From assembly GCA_963739555.1 (NCBI GenBank), contig CAVUAV010000005.1:806001-870000 (forward strand): a stretch of 64,000 nucleotides of DNA. The letters run 5' to 3'. How positions within the stretch are numbered: the stretch's first letter is position 1; each line of letters begins with the position of its first letter. Under the pieces are notes generated by a model, which saw nothing but the letters and a program-made list of their open reading frames with translations, did no database searches and had not been told where the DNA came from. This DNA is from DATKAS01 sp963739555 (lineage in GTDB: Bacteria > Actinomycetota > Acidimicrobiia > Acidimicrobiales > DATKAS01). Shown piece by piece: positions 50,389 through 60,095 of the stretch. Both the position numbers and the translations under genes were made by a program.

Positions 50389-51799
50389 ATGCAGCAGCTC
50401 AGCGGACTCGACGCCTCGTTCGTGTACAGCGAATCGGCCCACGCGCCGACGCACGTGACGAGCATCATGATCTACGACCAGTCGACCGCACCGAAGGGTG
50501 AGGTCACGTTCAAGGGGATCCTCGAGTACCTGCAGGAGCGTGTGCACCTCGCCCACGCGTTCCGTCGGAGGCTCGTGCGGGTGCCTCTCGACCTCGATCA
50601 TCCGTACTGGATCGAGGATGGCGAGTTCGACCTCGAGTACCACGTGCGCCACATCGCGTTGCCGAAGCCGGGGGACTGGCGACAGTTCTGCATCCAGGCA
50701 GCGCGGCTGCATGCTCGCCCGCTCGATCTCGCGCGCCCGCTCTGGGAGATGTACATCATCGAAGGGCTCGACGGGATCGAGGGGTTCCCGAAGGGCTGCT
50801 TCGGGATGGTGTTGAAGGTGCATCACGCCGCGATCGACGGGATGGCCGGCGTCGAGATGATCACCGCGATCCACGAGCAGACGCCGGACCTCACACCACC
50901 TCCTCCGCCGTTGGAGCAGTGGGTGCCGGAGAGCGCGCCGTCGACAGCCGAGCTCCTGTCGCGTGCGAGCGTCAACAACCTGTCGCGGCCCGCGCACTTC
51001 GCTCGCGTGATGGGGCGCGCCGTACCCGGCATGACCCGCGCTGCCGCGCAGATGACCCGTCAGGGTGCGATCATCGAGGCCGACGGCGGCGCCGCGCACG
51101 CGCTTCAACGGACCCGTCACTCCGCATCGCGTCATCGACGCGTTCACGACGTCGATCACCTCGGCGAAGGGCATCAAGTCCGCGGTGTCGGGAGCGACGA
51201 TCAACGACGTCGTGCTCGCCGTCTATGGCGGCGGGCTGCGCACCTACCTCACGGCGAAGGGCGAGCTTCCCGAGACTTCGTTGCTCGCGATGTGCCCGAT
51301 CTCGCTGCGCAGTGCGGAGCAGGCCAAGGCCGGCGGCAACTCGGTGTCGGCGATGGTGGTGCCACTCGGGACGCAGATCGGCGACTCGCTCGAGCGCCTG
51401 AAGTTCGTCCAGTCGTCGAGCCACACGTCGAAGGAGTTCGCAGAGGCCTCTGACGCACGCTCGCTCAGCGAGATGAGCCAGTTCTTGCCCGGCGGCCTCA
51501 TCGGCATCGGGATGCGCTTCTCGTCTCGCTTCGCTCGCATCGCGCCGGCAATGGTGAACACGACGTGCACGAACGTGCCGGGTGCTCGTGAGCCGATCTA
51601 CTTCGCGGGAGCGAAGTGCGAGTCGTCGTTCGGCGCCGGCCCCGTCGTCGACGGCATGGGCCTGATCAACGTGATCACGAGCTACGTCGACGACCTCGTG
51701 CTCGCGTTCACCGCCTGCCGCGAGATGATGCCCGACCCCGCGTTCTACCGAGAGTGCATCGCCGAGTCATGGCACGCGCTGGAGGAGGCGGTGGGCTAG
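50389..51799 (+). CDS. WS/DGAT-type acyltransferase (one frameshift)
   Basis: About 470 residues. MQQLSGLDASFVYSESAHAP is the usual start; the catalytic motif is LKVHHAAIDGMAGVEMI (HHxxxDG). A shift near 51095 leads to FNGPVTPHRVIDAFTTSITS, SGATINDVVLAVYGGGLRTY, SVSAMVVPLGTQIGDSLERL and the C-terminal INVITSYVDDLVLAFTACRE. Makes wax esters or triacylglycerol from acyl-CoA, a storage route common in actinobacteria. AAGGGGGAG precedes ATG 50389. Confidence 0.88.
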
Positions 51800-54685
51800 A
51801 GATCAGCGACGCGACTGGGCAGCGGGAACCCGGTTAATGGGTGCGTGAGGTGCCAGAGGATCCGCATCGGCCGTTCACCGTTCGCGGCTGATGTTCGCCG
51901 GGCCGAGGTACACGTAGGGCGGTGCCCCCATGTCGCCGTCCGCCTCACGAGATTCACGCATGAAGATGTGCACGGACGAACCCAAGCGAGCGTGGTGGAT
52001 ATAGCGCTGCCCAGTTGGAGACGCCTCGCTCGTGAGGCTCTGGGATTCCCATTGGAAGAGGGAGGGCGAGACCGCTCGTCCTGGTACATCGTCGTAGGCG
52101 AATAGTGACCCTCAGTCTTCTTGAGCGTCACGAAGAACAAGTCGGCGGGTCGCCTTCACCATCGCGCGATCCGGTCTCGACGGTCCCCGGGCTGACAACA
52201 CAAACGCCGCAAGTGCTTCATCACGGCTGTATCGGGCGGGACGTGTAGGGGATCTGCCATGGACGCTCGAGGGCTCAACGAGGTGGCGGCGCCGCGAGTC
52301 GAGAATGCCGAGAAGTTCGACCAACTCCTCGACCCGTGGACGTTCACGCCGAGCCCGCGCCAAGGACGAATCAAGTTCTGTGGGCGCCGCGTTTGCCAGA
52401 GCGCAAAGTGGAGCACTGCCATGCCCTGTGCCCGCGCCACACGACGTTGACGCACCGCCGGTCCTCGGATCGAACGGGATGTCGTCGGTCGCACACGATC
52501 GACGTGCTGATACGTCTCCCAAGTGCGTTCGCGAGCGCAGTGTCGTCGCACCAGCCGGACGGGCTCGAACCGGCTAGCCGCCTGAGTCCGTAGTAGCTGC
52601 GCTGAGACGTAGAACATCGTGGTCACGGCGTCTCGTAGAAAGTCACGAGGGAACAGCCATGGCGAGTTCCGCGTCGAGGAAGCAATCGCAGCGTCCTCGC
52701 AGGTCGCGGTGCACCTTCGCGATCGTCACGTAGTCTGAAATCGATGGGCAGCCGGGAGGCAGCTTCGGGAACTCTTGCTCGACCTCTGAGTAGTGCTCGC
52801 GGGTGACTCCGTACTCGGAAACGTAGGTCGAGGCCGAACTCGGCACCATGGTGCCGTAAGTCGAGCACCGTGAGCCAGACTTGTCGTCGGCGAGCCGCAG
52901 TCCGCGTCGACCTCGCAGGAAGACGTTGCCGACTCGGTCGTCTCAGGAACACGACAGTGTCGATCACAGGGAGGTCGAGCATGTAAATAGACCGACGGTG
53001 GCGTGGACGTCGGCCCGCGCGCGCACCACAGTGCCGCGCCGCTACCCGGGGTGCTGAGGCGATCGACGCCGATGTAGTCGACCCCGAGGTGCTTCGCAGG
53101 AAGTGAGGGCACATAAGGCTCACCGGCGACCACGACATCGGGCGAGAGGTCATGGCGAGCGAGGAGCTGGCGAACGTACTCCTGAAGCACGGCATCTGAC
53201 GAGGCATCGGGCGGGCCGTACGTCGGGGATGCCATCACGTGATCGCGAAGTTGGATACGAAAGCAGTCCCCGCTCGAGTGCCTCCCAGAGGCGGAGCTCC
53301 ACGCCCACGGGCCCCGTCGAACCTGGTTTGGGCCATCGACGGGAAGTCAGGGTTTGCCCAGTCCCACGAGGACCGTCGGTCGGAGGTGCTTCACCCGGGC
53401 CGCGTAGGGCGGTTTTCAATGGAGGCGTGGAGGAAGTCGTCGACGATGACCACAAAGCGGTCCGGCGAAGAGGGCGCGAGCAAGATCGAGCTGCGCGAGG
53501 GACTGTACGGAGGCGAGACGTGCCTCCAAGGGCTTGGCCGTCGCCGGCCACATACCGCTCGCCGAACGAGCCATCGCGAGGATGTGTCGAAACGTCGAGT
53601 GGCTTTGCCAGAGGATCCCTCCGTGGATCGACAACGAGAAAGTGACGAACTGCAGCCGGCAGCTCGGAGCCTTCGATAGTCGAGCCCGGCAACGACCGTC
53701 TTCCCCGTGCTTGTCGCCATCACGACCAGGTTTCGCCATCGGCCGTGGAGCGTTCGTAGCGCTTCGAGCTCGTCGAGGATTTCACTCTGATAGCCCCACG
53801 GACGCAGATCCAGAGTTGTGACATCGAGTGGGAGATCAGACCTCGCCTGAGTGCTCGGCAGCGAGAGCTTCGTCCAGGCGCACTACGTCCTCTGATCCGC
53901 GTCGGGTCGTAGGGTTCGAAGCTGGGATCGAACCAGAACTGCTCGAACGTCGCGGCGAAAGTGTCGAGGAGGTGCCCTTGCTCAAGGACGTTCACGAACA
54001 TCCAGACGGCAAGCTCCGAGGTCCACTTCAGAGTTGGACGACCCCAGTTCGCGGTCGAGAAGCGAAACGATGACGAACTGGAGCCAGGCCTTGCATGAAG
54101 TCCGTCATCCAGTCTCGTAAGACACCGTGAACTCTGCTCCGAGATGGAAGAGTCGGTCGATCGCCCTCAAGATCTGTCGATCCCATGTACGTAGTGGTGA
54201 TCACCCGCAGCTTGCCGCCGCGGTACGAACTCGAGGCGCTCGTCAATCAGGCGAGCCCATGCCACTTCACGAAGGCGACAAGGTCGACGGCATCTTCGAA
54301 TCGAGCTCGCGGCGGACTCGGAGCCATGCGAGAGCATCAAGACCGTGCAGAGAGCGCCCGAAGATCAGATAGCTCGGCGTTGATAGCCCCGCCAGAGCAT
54401 GTACTGCTGTTCCGAGATGAAGAGCATGGAGTGAGGGAGAACGGGGCGAGGCATTCGACCAATGCCTCGACAGAGCGGGCGATTCGTTCGCTTGCGGAAC
54501 AGACGCAGAAAGAGCGAAGCGACGACGAGCAGCGCTCGACCAATCGAGCACCCAGATACGCCGGCACCTCGATGCCGAACAGGTTCATGGACCACGGCTG
54601 ATTCGTCTGGTGCGAGGCGGCTCAGCTGCTCCTCGAGGGACTGGGTAACGAGTTGCTCGTACGCCCCGGCTTGCAGCTCCCCCAC
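51796..54685 (-). pseudogene. PLD-like/DEAD-box helicase/DUF3427 gene, heavily frame-disrupted
   Basis: Fragments in all three minus frames follow in order along a protein of about 960 residues. N-terminus: GELQAGAYEQLVTQSLEEQL (54685 on). PLD-like part: GGKLRVITTTYMGSTD and FEQFWFDPSFEPYDP. Helicase: PLDVTTLDLRPWGYQSEILD, VVMATSTGKTVVAGLDYRRL (Walker A with GKT), ASVQSLAQLDLARALF, FVVIVDDFLHA (motif II), RLWEALERGLLS, LPVIDTVVFLR and GLRLADDKSG. DUF3427: DEALAAFVLS, FFVTLKKTEGHYSPTTMYQD and RMRILWHLTHPLTGFPLPS. Shifts are far denser than in neighbouring genes and GC is lower, so this is more likely a decayed, transferred gene than sequencing error alone. The family is often found in mobile or defence-related neighbourhoods. 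Confidence 0.75.
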
Positions 54686-54753
54686 GAGCGGACAGTACCG
54701 CTGAGCTGTGACGGTCGCCTTAGGCTCGCCGTCGGTCGCGTCACCCCTCGTCG

Positions 54754-55506
54754 TCACGCGGCTCGCGGCTCCGGTGGTGGCCGGCGCATCGGGGCCGCGG
54801 CGTAGTCGGCGCCGAACTCGAACTGCTGCGCGGGCTTGCCCCCCGCACTGCCTGGCGCGACCACGCTCCCCGTCGGCTTCACCAGCCCGGCTGACCGCGT
54901 CATGGTGCGGTGGAAGTTGGCCGCGTCGAGCTCGGTCTCCCATACCGCCTCGAACACGTTGCGCAAGCTCTTCAGCGTGAACGTCGGCCCGACGAACGCT
55001 TTCGCCAGGCTCGTCGTCTCGAGGTCGCGGCGAGCGCGCTCCACTGCGTCGCGCAAGATCTGCGCGTGGTCGAAGGCGAGCCCGACCTCGCCGCCGACCG
55101 CCTCGGCGACCGGCACCAACTTCGCATCCGCGGCGTCGCTCCCTCCCGCGAGGTTGCCGACGTCGCGCAACACCGCGAGGAACCCGATCGTCACCACGTT
55201 CATGCGCGGGTCGCGCCCCGGGTCGCCGTACGCGCCGAACTCGCTCAGGTAGTCGGCAGCCTCGACGCCGGTCTCCTCCCGCAGCTCCCGCGAGGCTGCG
55301 TCCTTGAGCGTCTCGTCGGGCCGCTTGAACCCGCCCGGCAATGCCCACATCCCCTTGTACGGGTCGTCACGGCGTCTCACTAAGACCACTTGGAGCTGCT
55401 CGTCGACGATCGTGAGGATCACGACGTCGACCGTCACCGCGAACTGCGGGTACTCGCTCGGGTCGTAGCCCTTCGGGGCCTTGTGGCCTCGACGTCTCGC
55501 CGTCAC
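54754..55506 (-). CDS. NrtR-like Nudix-domain protein
   Basis: 250 residues. A Nudix domain with an intact box GGFKRPDETLKDAASRELRE followed by ETGVE, preceded by VTVDVVILTIVDEQLQVVLV; then a winged-helix-like C-terminal part (AFVGPTFTLKSLRNVFEAVW, NFHRTMTRSAGLVKPTG). This Nudix plus winged-helix layout is that of NrtR, an ADP-ribose-sensing repressor of NAD metabolism genes; here the catalytic box is complete, so hydrolysis of ADP-ribose-like compounds is also possible. It is divergent from genes for two ADP-ribosylglycohydrolase-related proteins. Confidence 0.82.
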   Translation of the reverse strand: MTARRRGHKAPKGYDPSEYPQFAVTVDVVILTIVDEQLQVVLVRRRDDPYKGMWALPGGFKRPDETLKDAASRELREETGVEAADYLSEFGAYGDPGRDPRMNVVTIGFLAVLRDVGNLAGGSDAADAKLVPVAEAVGGEVGLAFDHAQILRDAVERARRDLETTSLAKAFVGPTFTLKSLRNVFEAVWETELDAANFHRTMTRSAGLVKPTGSVVAPGSAGGKPAQQFEFGADYAAAPMRRPPPEPRAA

Positions 55507-55527
55507 AGCTCGACCCTACAAAGAAAA

Positions 55528-55566
55528 TGTCGATTTGACAAAAACCAGGCTATAGTCACTTCGACA
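55528..55566. promoter_or_regulatory. Divergent control region between NrtR-like gene and DraG-vWA gene
   Basis: AT-rich for this genome. TGTCGATTTGACA (55528-55540) is an interrupted palindrome TGTC-N5-GACA; TATAGT (55551-55556) fits a -10 element for the plus-strand gene, and TTCGACA (55560-55566) mirrors TGTCGA across it. The arrangement suits repression by the NrtR-like protein. Confidence 0.45.
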
Positions 55567-55588
55567 AGATCCCCCGAGGAGGATGCGC

Positions 55589-57197
55589 ATGAGCGAGGAC
55601 GTGTTTGCCGAGCTGGACAGGGCCGTGGGCCCGGTCGCCATGATGAGCCTGCAGAGCCGTGGGCTCTTGCCCGCCGCGGGAGTCGCGGCCGACGAAGCGC
55701 TGCCCGAGCGCGATGTGCTCGTCGACCGCGTCGCCGGTGCACTGCTCGGCGCGGCGATCGGCAACGCGCTCGGCCGCCTGGGTGAGAAGAAGCAGCGTCA
55801 GCGCGGTGCGGCCGAGTTCGTGTCGACCGCGTGGCTCGAAGGCAAGCGCCTCGACGGCGCGAACGGCAAGGTCCGCGCCGGAGTCCAACAGCTCGTCATC
55901 TCGGCGGAGGCGCTGCTCACCAACGGCGTCGGCGCGGCTCCGGCCGTCAGCGACGAGCTTGTCCGCCGCGCCCGCAGGCTCCGTGTCCCCGGAAGGGCGA
56001 TCGTGGCGACGGTCGAACAGCGGCGGGCGGGTCTGCCGTGGTTCGAGGCGGGAGCCGGGTCGTTCGGCGAAGGCGCGCTCGTGCCGCGCCATCGCCGCCG
56101 GCCTCGTGTTCGCGAACGATCCGGTGCGGCGTCCCGTGATCGCCGCGCTCGACGCGGCTGTCACACACGCGTCGACGCAAGCCGTCCATGCCGCGACAGT
56201 CGTCGCCGATGTGATCGCGTCGCTGATCCGTGGCGTCGACGGGGCGAGCTCGCCGCTCGATCTCGACGCGATGCTCGCGACGGTGTCACTCGACCAGCAG
56301 GCCGAGTCGACGATCGCTGCGGCCCTTGCGGTCATCAACGCCTTTCCTGGTGAGCCTGTGCGTGCCATCACGACCGCGGCCTCGGTGCCCGGCAACGCCG
56401 ACACCTTCGCCGCGGTCACCGGCGCGCTCGCAGGCGCCGCGTCGGGGGCCAGCGCGCTGCCCGACCGATGGACGTCCGGCGTCGAGCTCGCCGCCGAGCT
56501 CCGTTCGCTCGCCGCGCGCATCGTCGCGCACCTCATCAACGAGCCGACGAGCGCGGGCGACTCTCGCATCTGGTTCCTTCTCGATCGGTCGGGCTCGATG
56601 CAGTCGATCGCCGAGGCAGTCGTCGGGGGATGCAACGCGTTCTTCTCCGAGCAGCGTGCGGTCGCGGGCACGGCCAAGGTGACCTTCGTGCAGTTCGACG
56701 ATGGTGATCCGCACGAGGTGCTCCTCGACGACGTCGACCTCGCGTCCGTGGTGCCGCTCGGCGACCACGAGTTCATCCCTCGTGGCACCACTCCGCTTCT
56801 CGATGCCACTGCGATGCTGCTCGATCGAGCCGAGGCACGAGGGCGCGCGCCGACCGACAACCTCGTCGTCGTCTTCACCGACGGCCACGAGAATGCGAGT
56901 CGCCGTTGGGACCGAAGCCGGCTGTTCCGCCGCATCTCCGACCTCCAAGACCGGGGTTGGACGTTCGTCTTCCTCGGCGCCAACCAGGACAGCTACGCCG
57001 AGGGTGGCGCGCTCGGGTTCGCGACAGGGAGCACGTCGAACTTCGCGCCGACCGCGCCGAGTGTCGCTGCTGCCTACGCCGGGCTCAACCGAGCCACGCG
57101 TGAGTGGCGGGGAAAGTCGGCTCGGCTGCGGATGGTCGACAAGGAGCGCTTCTGGGGCGACCGCAAGGAGGCCGAGGAGCACCTCGAGGACAAGTGA
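55589..57197 (+). CDS. ADP-ribosylglycohydrolase-like/von Willebrand A fusion protein (one frameshift)
   Basis: About 536 residues after one shift near 56080. Residues 25-310 resemble the ADP-ribosylglycohydrolase (DraG) fold: DRVAGALLGAAIGNALGRLG, an all-helical middle with AGLVFANDPVRRPVIAALDA, and VPGNADTFAAVTGALAGAAS, but the metal-binding TDDT and DSD motifs of active enzymes are not seen (NAD in GNADTF replaces GDSDST). Residues 330-500 are a vWA domain: IWFLLDRSGSMQSIAEAVVG with the MIDAS DxSxS, GTTPLLDATAML and VVVFTDGHENASRRW. ATG 55589 is chosen because GAGGAGG is 6 bases upstream. Confidence 0.75.
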
Positions 57198-57252
57198 CCC
57201 GCCGGGAATGTCACACCCCCGCGGTACAAACAGGATGGAGGAGGAGGGCGAC

Positions 57253-57699
57253 ATGGCGAGGGCATTGCACTTGGTCGACATCGACAACCTGTTGGGCAAT
57301 CCGGCGACTGACGACGAGGACGAGATCGGCTGGACCATCCGCACCTACCAGCGCGTCGCCTCCTTCAGGCCGGGTGATCACGTGGTCGTCGCGACGTCAC
57401 CCTTCGGTCGTCACGCGCTCGCGATCGGCACCGCGTGGCCCGGGGTCGGGCACGTGTGGCGCAAGGGAGCTGACGGGGCCGACATGGCTCTCCTCGAAGA
57501 GGCGGAGTGGGCGGTCGAGGTCGGAGCCTTCACTCGAGTCGTGATCGGCTCCGGCGACCGCATCTTCCTCGTCGCCCTCGAGCTGTTCGAGGGCATCGGC
57601 GTGCCGGTCGAGGTGGTCACCCGTCGCCGCTCGGCTGCCCGCGCCCTCTGCACTCGAGCGAGGTCGGTCAGCTTCATCCCCGAGCGCGCCGTCGCGTGA
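57253..57699 (+). CDS. NYN/PIN-like domain protein
   Basis: 148 residues. MARALHLVDIDNLLGNP has the first acidic residues, then VVVATSPFGRHALAIG, GADGADMALLEEAEWAVEVG and RVVIGSGDRIFLVALELFEG with a later Asp, the order seen in NYN (PIN-fold) ribonucleases of the LabA/DUF88 type. GGAGGAGGAGGG before ATG 57253 decides the start. It lies 55 bases after the DraG-vWA gene and overlaps the next ADP-ribosylglycohydrolase gene (GTGA). RNA cleavage is inferred. Confidence 0.65.
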   Translation: MARALHLVDIDNLLGNPATDDEDEIGWTIRTYQRVASFRPGDHVVVATSPFGRHALAIGTAWPGVGHVWRKGADGADMALLEEAEWAVEVGAFTRVVIGSGDRIFLVALELFEGIGVPVEVVTRRRSAARALCTRARSVSFIPERAVA

Positions 57700-58749
57700 C
57701 CGAGGTCGACTTCGCGGCGCGAGTCCGCGGCTGCCTGCTCGGCGGCGCCGTCGGTGACGCGCTCGGCGCACCGATCGAGTTCATGACCTCGGGCACCATC
57801 GCAGCGTCGTTACGGCTTCCCCCTGATCGAGATGCTCCCGCCCGGACGTTTCACCGACGACACGCAGATGACGCTGTTCACGTGTGAAGGCCTCATCCGC
57901 GCGAACGTCCGCGGCCGATCAAAGGGGATCTGTCACCCGCCATCGGTGGTGCACTACGCGTATCTGCGGTGGTTGCACACGCAAGGCCGAGTGGTCGACA
58001 AGGAGCTGCTTGACGGCTGGCTTGTGAAAGAGAGACGGCTCCACCGTCAGCAGATGCCCGGCATCACGTGTCTTTCGGCCCTCGAGAGTGGCGACTTCGG
58101 CACGACCACTGAGCCGATCAACGACTCGAAGGGATGCGGAGGAGTGATGCGCGCGGCGCCTGCCGGCTTGGTGACGTGGGCGTCCGAAGACACGTACAAG
58201 CTCGGATGCGACATCGCCGCGCTGACGCACGGTCATCCGCTGGGTTGGCAGTCGGCGGGTGTTCTCGCTGTGATCATCCGATCGCTTGTCGACGGACAAC
58301 CGCTGCGAAGAGCTGTTGTCGCCGCCATGCGCGAGGTCGACGACGAGATGCGCGGGATCATGGAGCACGCACTCGCGGTCGCTGACGCGGGGGTGCCTGA
58401 CGCGACGACGATCGAACGAGAGCTCGGTGCCGGCTGGGTGGGGGAGGAGGCGCTTGCCATCGGGGTCGTGTGCGCACTCACCGCGCCCGACTTCGCCAGC
58501 GGCGTGATCGCCGCGGTCAACCACTCAGGCGACAGCGACTCGACGGGATCGATCTGCGGCAACGTCCTCGGCGCGCTGTACGGCGAGACCGCGATTCCGA
58601 CCGAGTGGCTCGATTCGCTTCACGCCCGTGACCTCGTCGAGACCGTCGCCGATGACTTCGTGCGTGAGATGACCGACCCGCCGATCCAGGATCCCGACGG
58701 CTATGACGATCCGCCCAGGTGGTGGTGGGAGCGCTACCCGGGTTGGTGA
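57696..58749 (+). CDS. ADP-ribosylglycohydrolase (one frameshift)
   Basis: About 351 residues. RVRGCLLGGAVGDALGAPIE, a shift near 57820, then PGRFTDDTQMTLFTCEGLIR (metal-binding TDDT), DSKGCGGVMRAAPAGLV, TLTHGHP-like ALTHGHPLGWQSAGVL and NHSGDSDSTGSICGNVLGAL with the second metal site. All catalytic motifs of DraG/ARH enzymes are present; these remove ADP-ribose from proteins or nucleic acids. Translationally coupled to the NYN gene. A strong hairpin terminator follows. Confidence 0.9.
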
Positions 58750-58760
58750 GGCCTGGGAGC

Positions 58761-58789
58761 GCGGCGGAGGCCGAGAGGACCTCCGCCGC
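58761..58789. terminator. Bidirectional hairpin terminator
   Basis: GCGGCGGAGG (58761-58770), 9-base loop, CCTCCGCCGC (58780-58789): a 10-bp perfect stem between the convergent ADP-ribosylglycohydrolase gene and the small gene on the minus strand. Confidence 0.65.
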
Positions 58790-58800
58790 GGAGTGAGCGA

Positions 58801-59079
58801 CTAGGCCCAGTTGCCGATCGCGGTTTGCATGGACTTCATCCATGCTTCGTCCATCGCGACGACAGGAATCACCGTCGTCGACTCGAAGAACGGCGCGTAC
58901 GTGGCCGCGACCGTCATGTCTTCCGAGTCGCTGTCCACAATGGTGATGAACGTCTTGCCGTCACTCCCGGCATACGACCCGATGGTGCCTTCTTCGAGCC
59001 CGACCTTGCCGAACACTGCGAACGCGTGCTTGGCGGTATCCACACCGGGAAGCAGCTTGCTGATCACTACGTACTTCAT
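58801..59079 (-). CDS. Small protein, possibly DUF3303-like
   Basis: 92 residues from ATG 59079 with GGAGGGAAG upstream. MKYVVISKLLPGVDTAKHAF, TIGSYAGSDGKTFITIVDSD, SEDMTVAATYAPFFESTTVI and PVVAMDEAWMKSM have the strand-helix-strand order of small dimeric ferredoxin-like (DUF3303-type) proteins. Function unknown. Confidence 0.65.
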   Translation of the reverse strand: MKYVVISKLLPGVDTAKHAFAVFGKVGLEEGTIGSYAGSDGKTFITIVDSDSEDMTVAATYAPFFESTTVIPVVAMDEAWMKSMQTAIGNWA

Positions 59080-59169
59080 GTTCTTCCCTCCACACCTGAC
59101 GGGAGAGTCCCGTCACGCGGGACCGTACTCGTCGGAGTCATCCGCTGCGTAGGGCCGTAGCGTCGTCAC

Positions 59170-60094
59170 ATGGGCGGAATGCTCGCGGGCATCGGCAACA
59201 CCCCAATCGTGCGCCTCACACGCATCGTCGAACCGGGCATGGCCGACGTCTGGGTGAAGCTCGAGGCAGCCAACCCGACTGGCTCGTACAAGGACCGCAT
59301 GGCCCTTGCGATGATCGAGGGGGCCGAGCGAGCGGGTCGTCTGAAGCCAGGTCAGCCCGTCGTCGAGTACACGGGCGGCAGCACCGGCAGCTCGCTCGCC
59401 TTCGTCTGCGCGGTGAAGGGCTACCCGCTGCGCATCGTCACGTCCGATGCCTTCGCCGACGAGAAGCTACGCACGATGGAAGCGTTCGGCGCGCAGCTCG
59501 AGGTGCTGCCGAGCCCTGCAGGCATCACTCCCGAGCTGATCCCGCGCATGCGCGCACGAGCGGCTGAGCGTCGCATCAGAGCTCGATGGCTACCAGACCG
59601 ATCAGTTCACGAACCGCGACATGGTCGACGGGTACCGACAGCTCGGCGCCGAGATCCTCGAGCAGCTCGGCGATCCCATCGACGCGTTCTGCGTGTACGT
59701 CGGCACCGCCGGTTGCTTCCTCGGCGTGAGCCAGACGTTGCGAGGCCGCGACGCCGAGATGCATCGAGTCGCCGTCGAGCCGGCGGAGTCCGCGGTGCTG
59801 TCGGGCGGTGCGCCGGGAACGCATCGCATCGAAGGGGGCGGCACGGGCTTCTTGCCCGACCTGCTGACCACCGCCGACTTCGACGAGGTGATCGCGGTCT
59901 CGACCGTCGACGCGTTCGCGATGGCCCGCCGCGCGACTCGCGAAGAGGGCCTGTTCTCGGGACCCTCGACCGGAGCGAACCTCACTGCCGCGCTCGCACT
60001 CGCTCGCCGCCTCGGCGAGGGCCGCCGCGTCGTGACGATCCAGGTCGACTCCGGTCTCAAGTACCTCGGGGGACCGGTCTACCGGGGCGACTGA
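59170..60094 (+). CDS. Cysteine synthase-like PLP enzyme (one frameshift)
   Basis: About 308 residues. MLAGIGNTPIVRLTRIVEPG, the PLP lysine in NPTGSYKDRMALAMI, EYTGGSTGSSLAFVCAVKGY, then a shift near 59565 to SVASELDGYQTDQFTNRDMV, VGTAGCFLGVSQTLRG (phosphate loop TAGC) and FSGPSTGANLTAALALA. The family makes cysteine from O-acetylserine and sulfide, or cystathionine. The STGSS and TAGC loops show both cofactor contacts intact. No Shine-Dalgarno sequence is seen before ATG 59170. Confidence 0.88.
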
Positions 60095-60095
60095 C

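Noticed and set aside
55535..55556. TTGACA and TATAGT as a -35/-10 pair before the DraG-vWA gene
   Set aside because: Only 10 bases separate them, too close for a sigma-70-type promoter; TATAGT was kept as -10 with a weaker -35 and the TTGACA as part of a palindrome.
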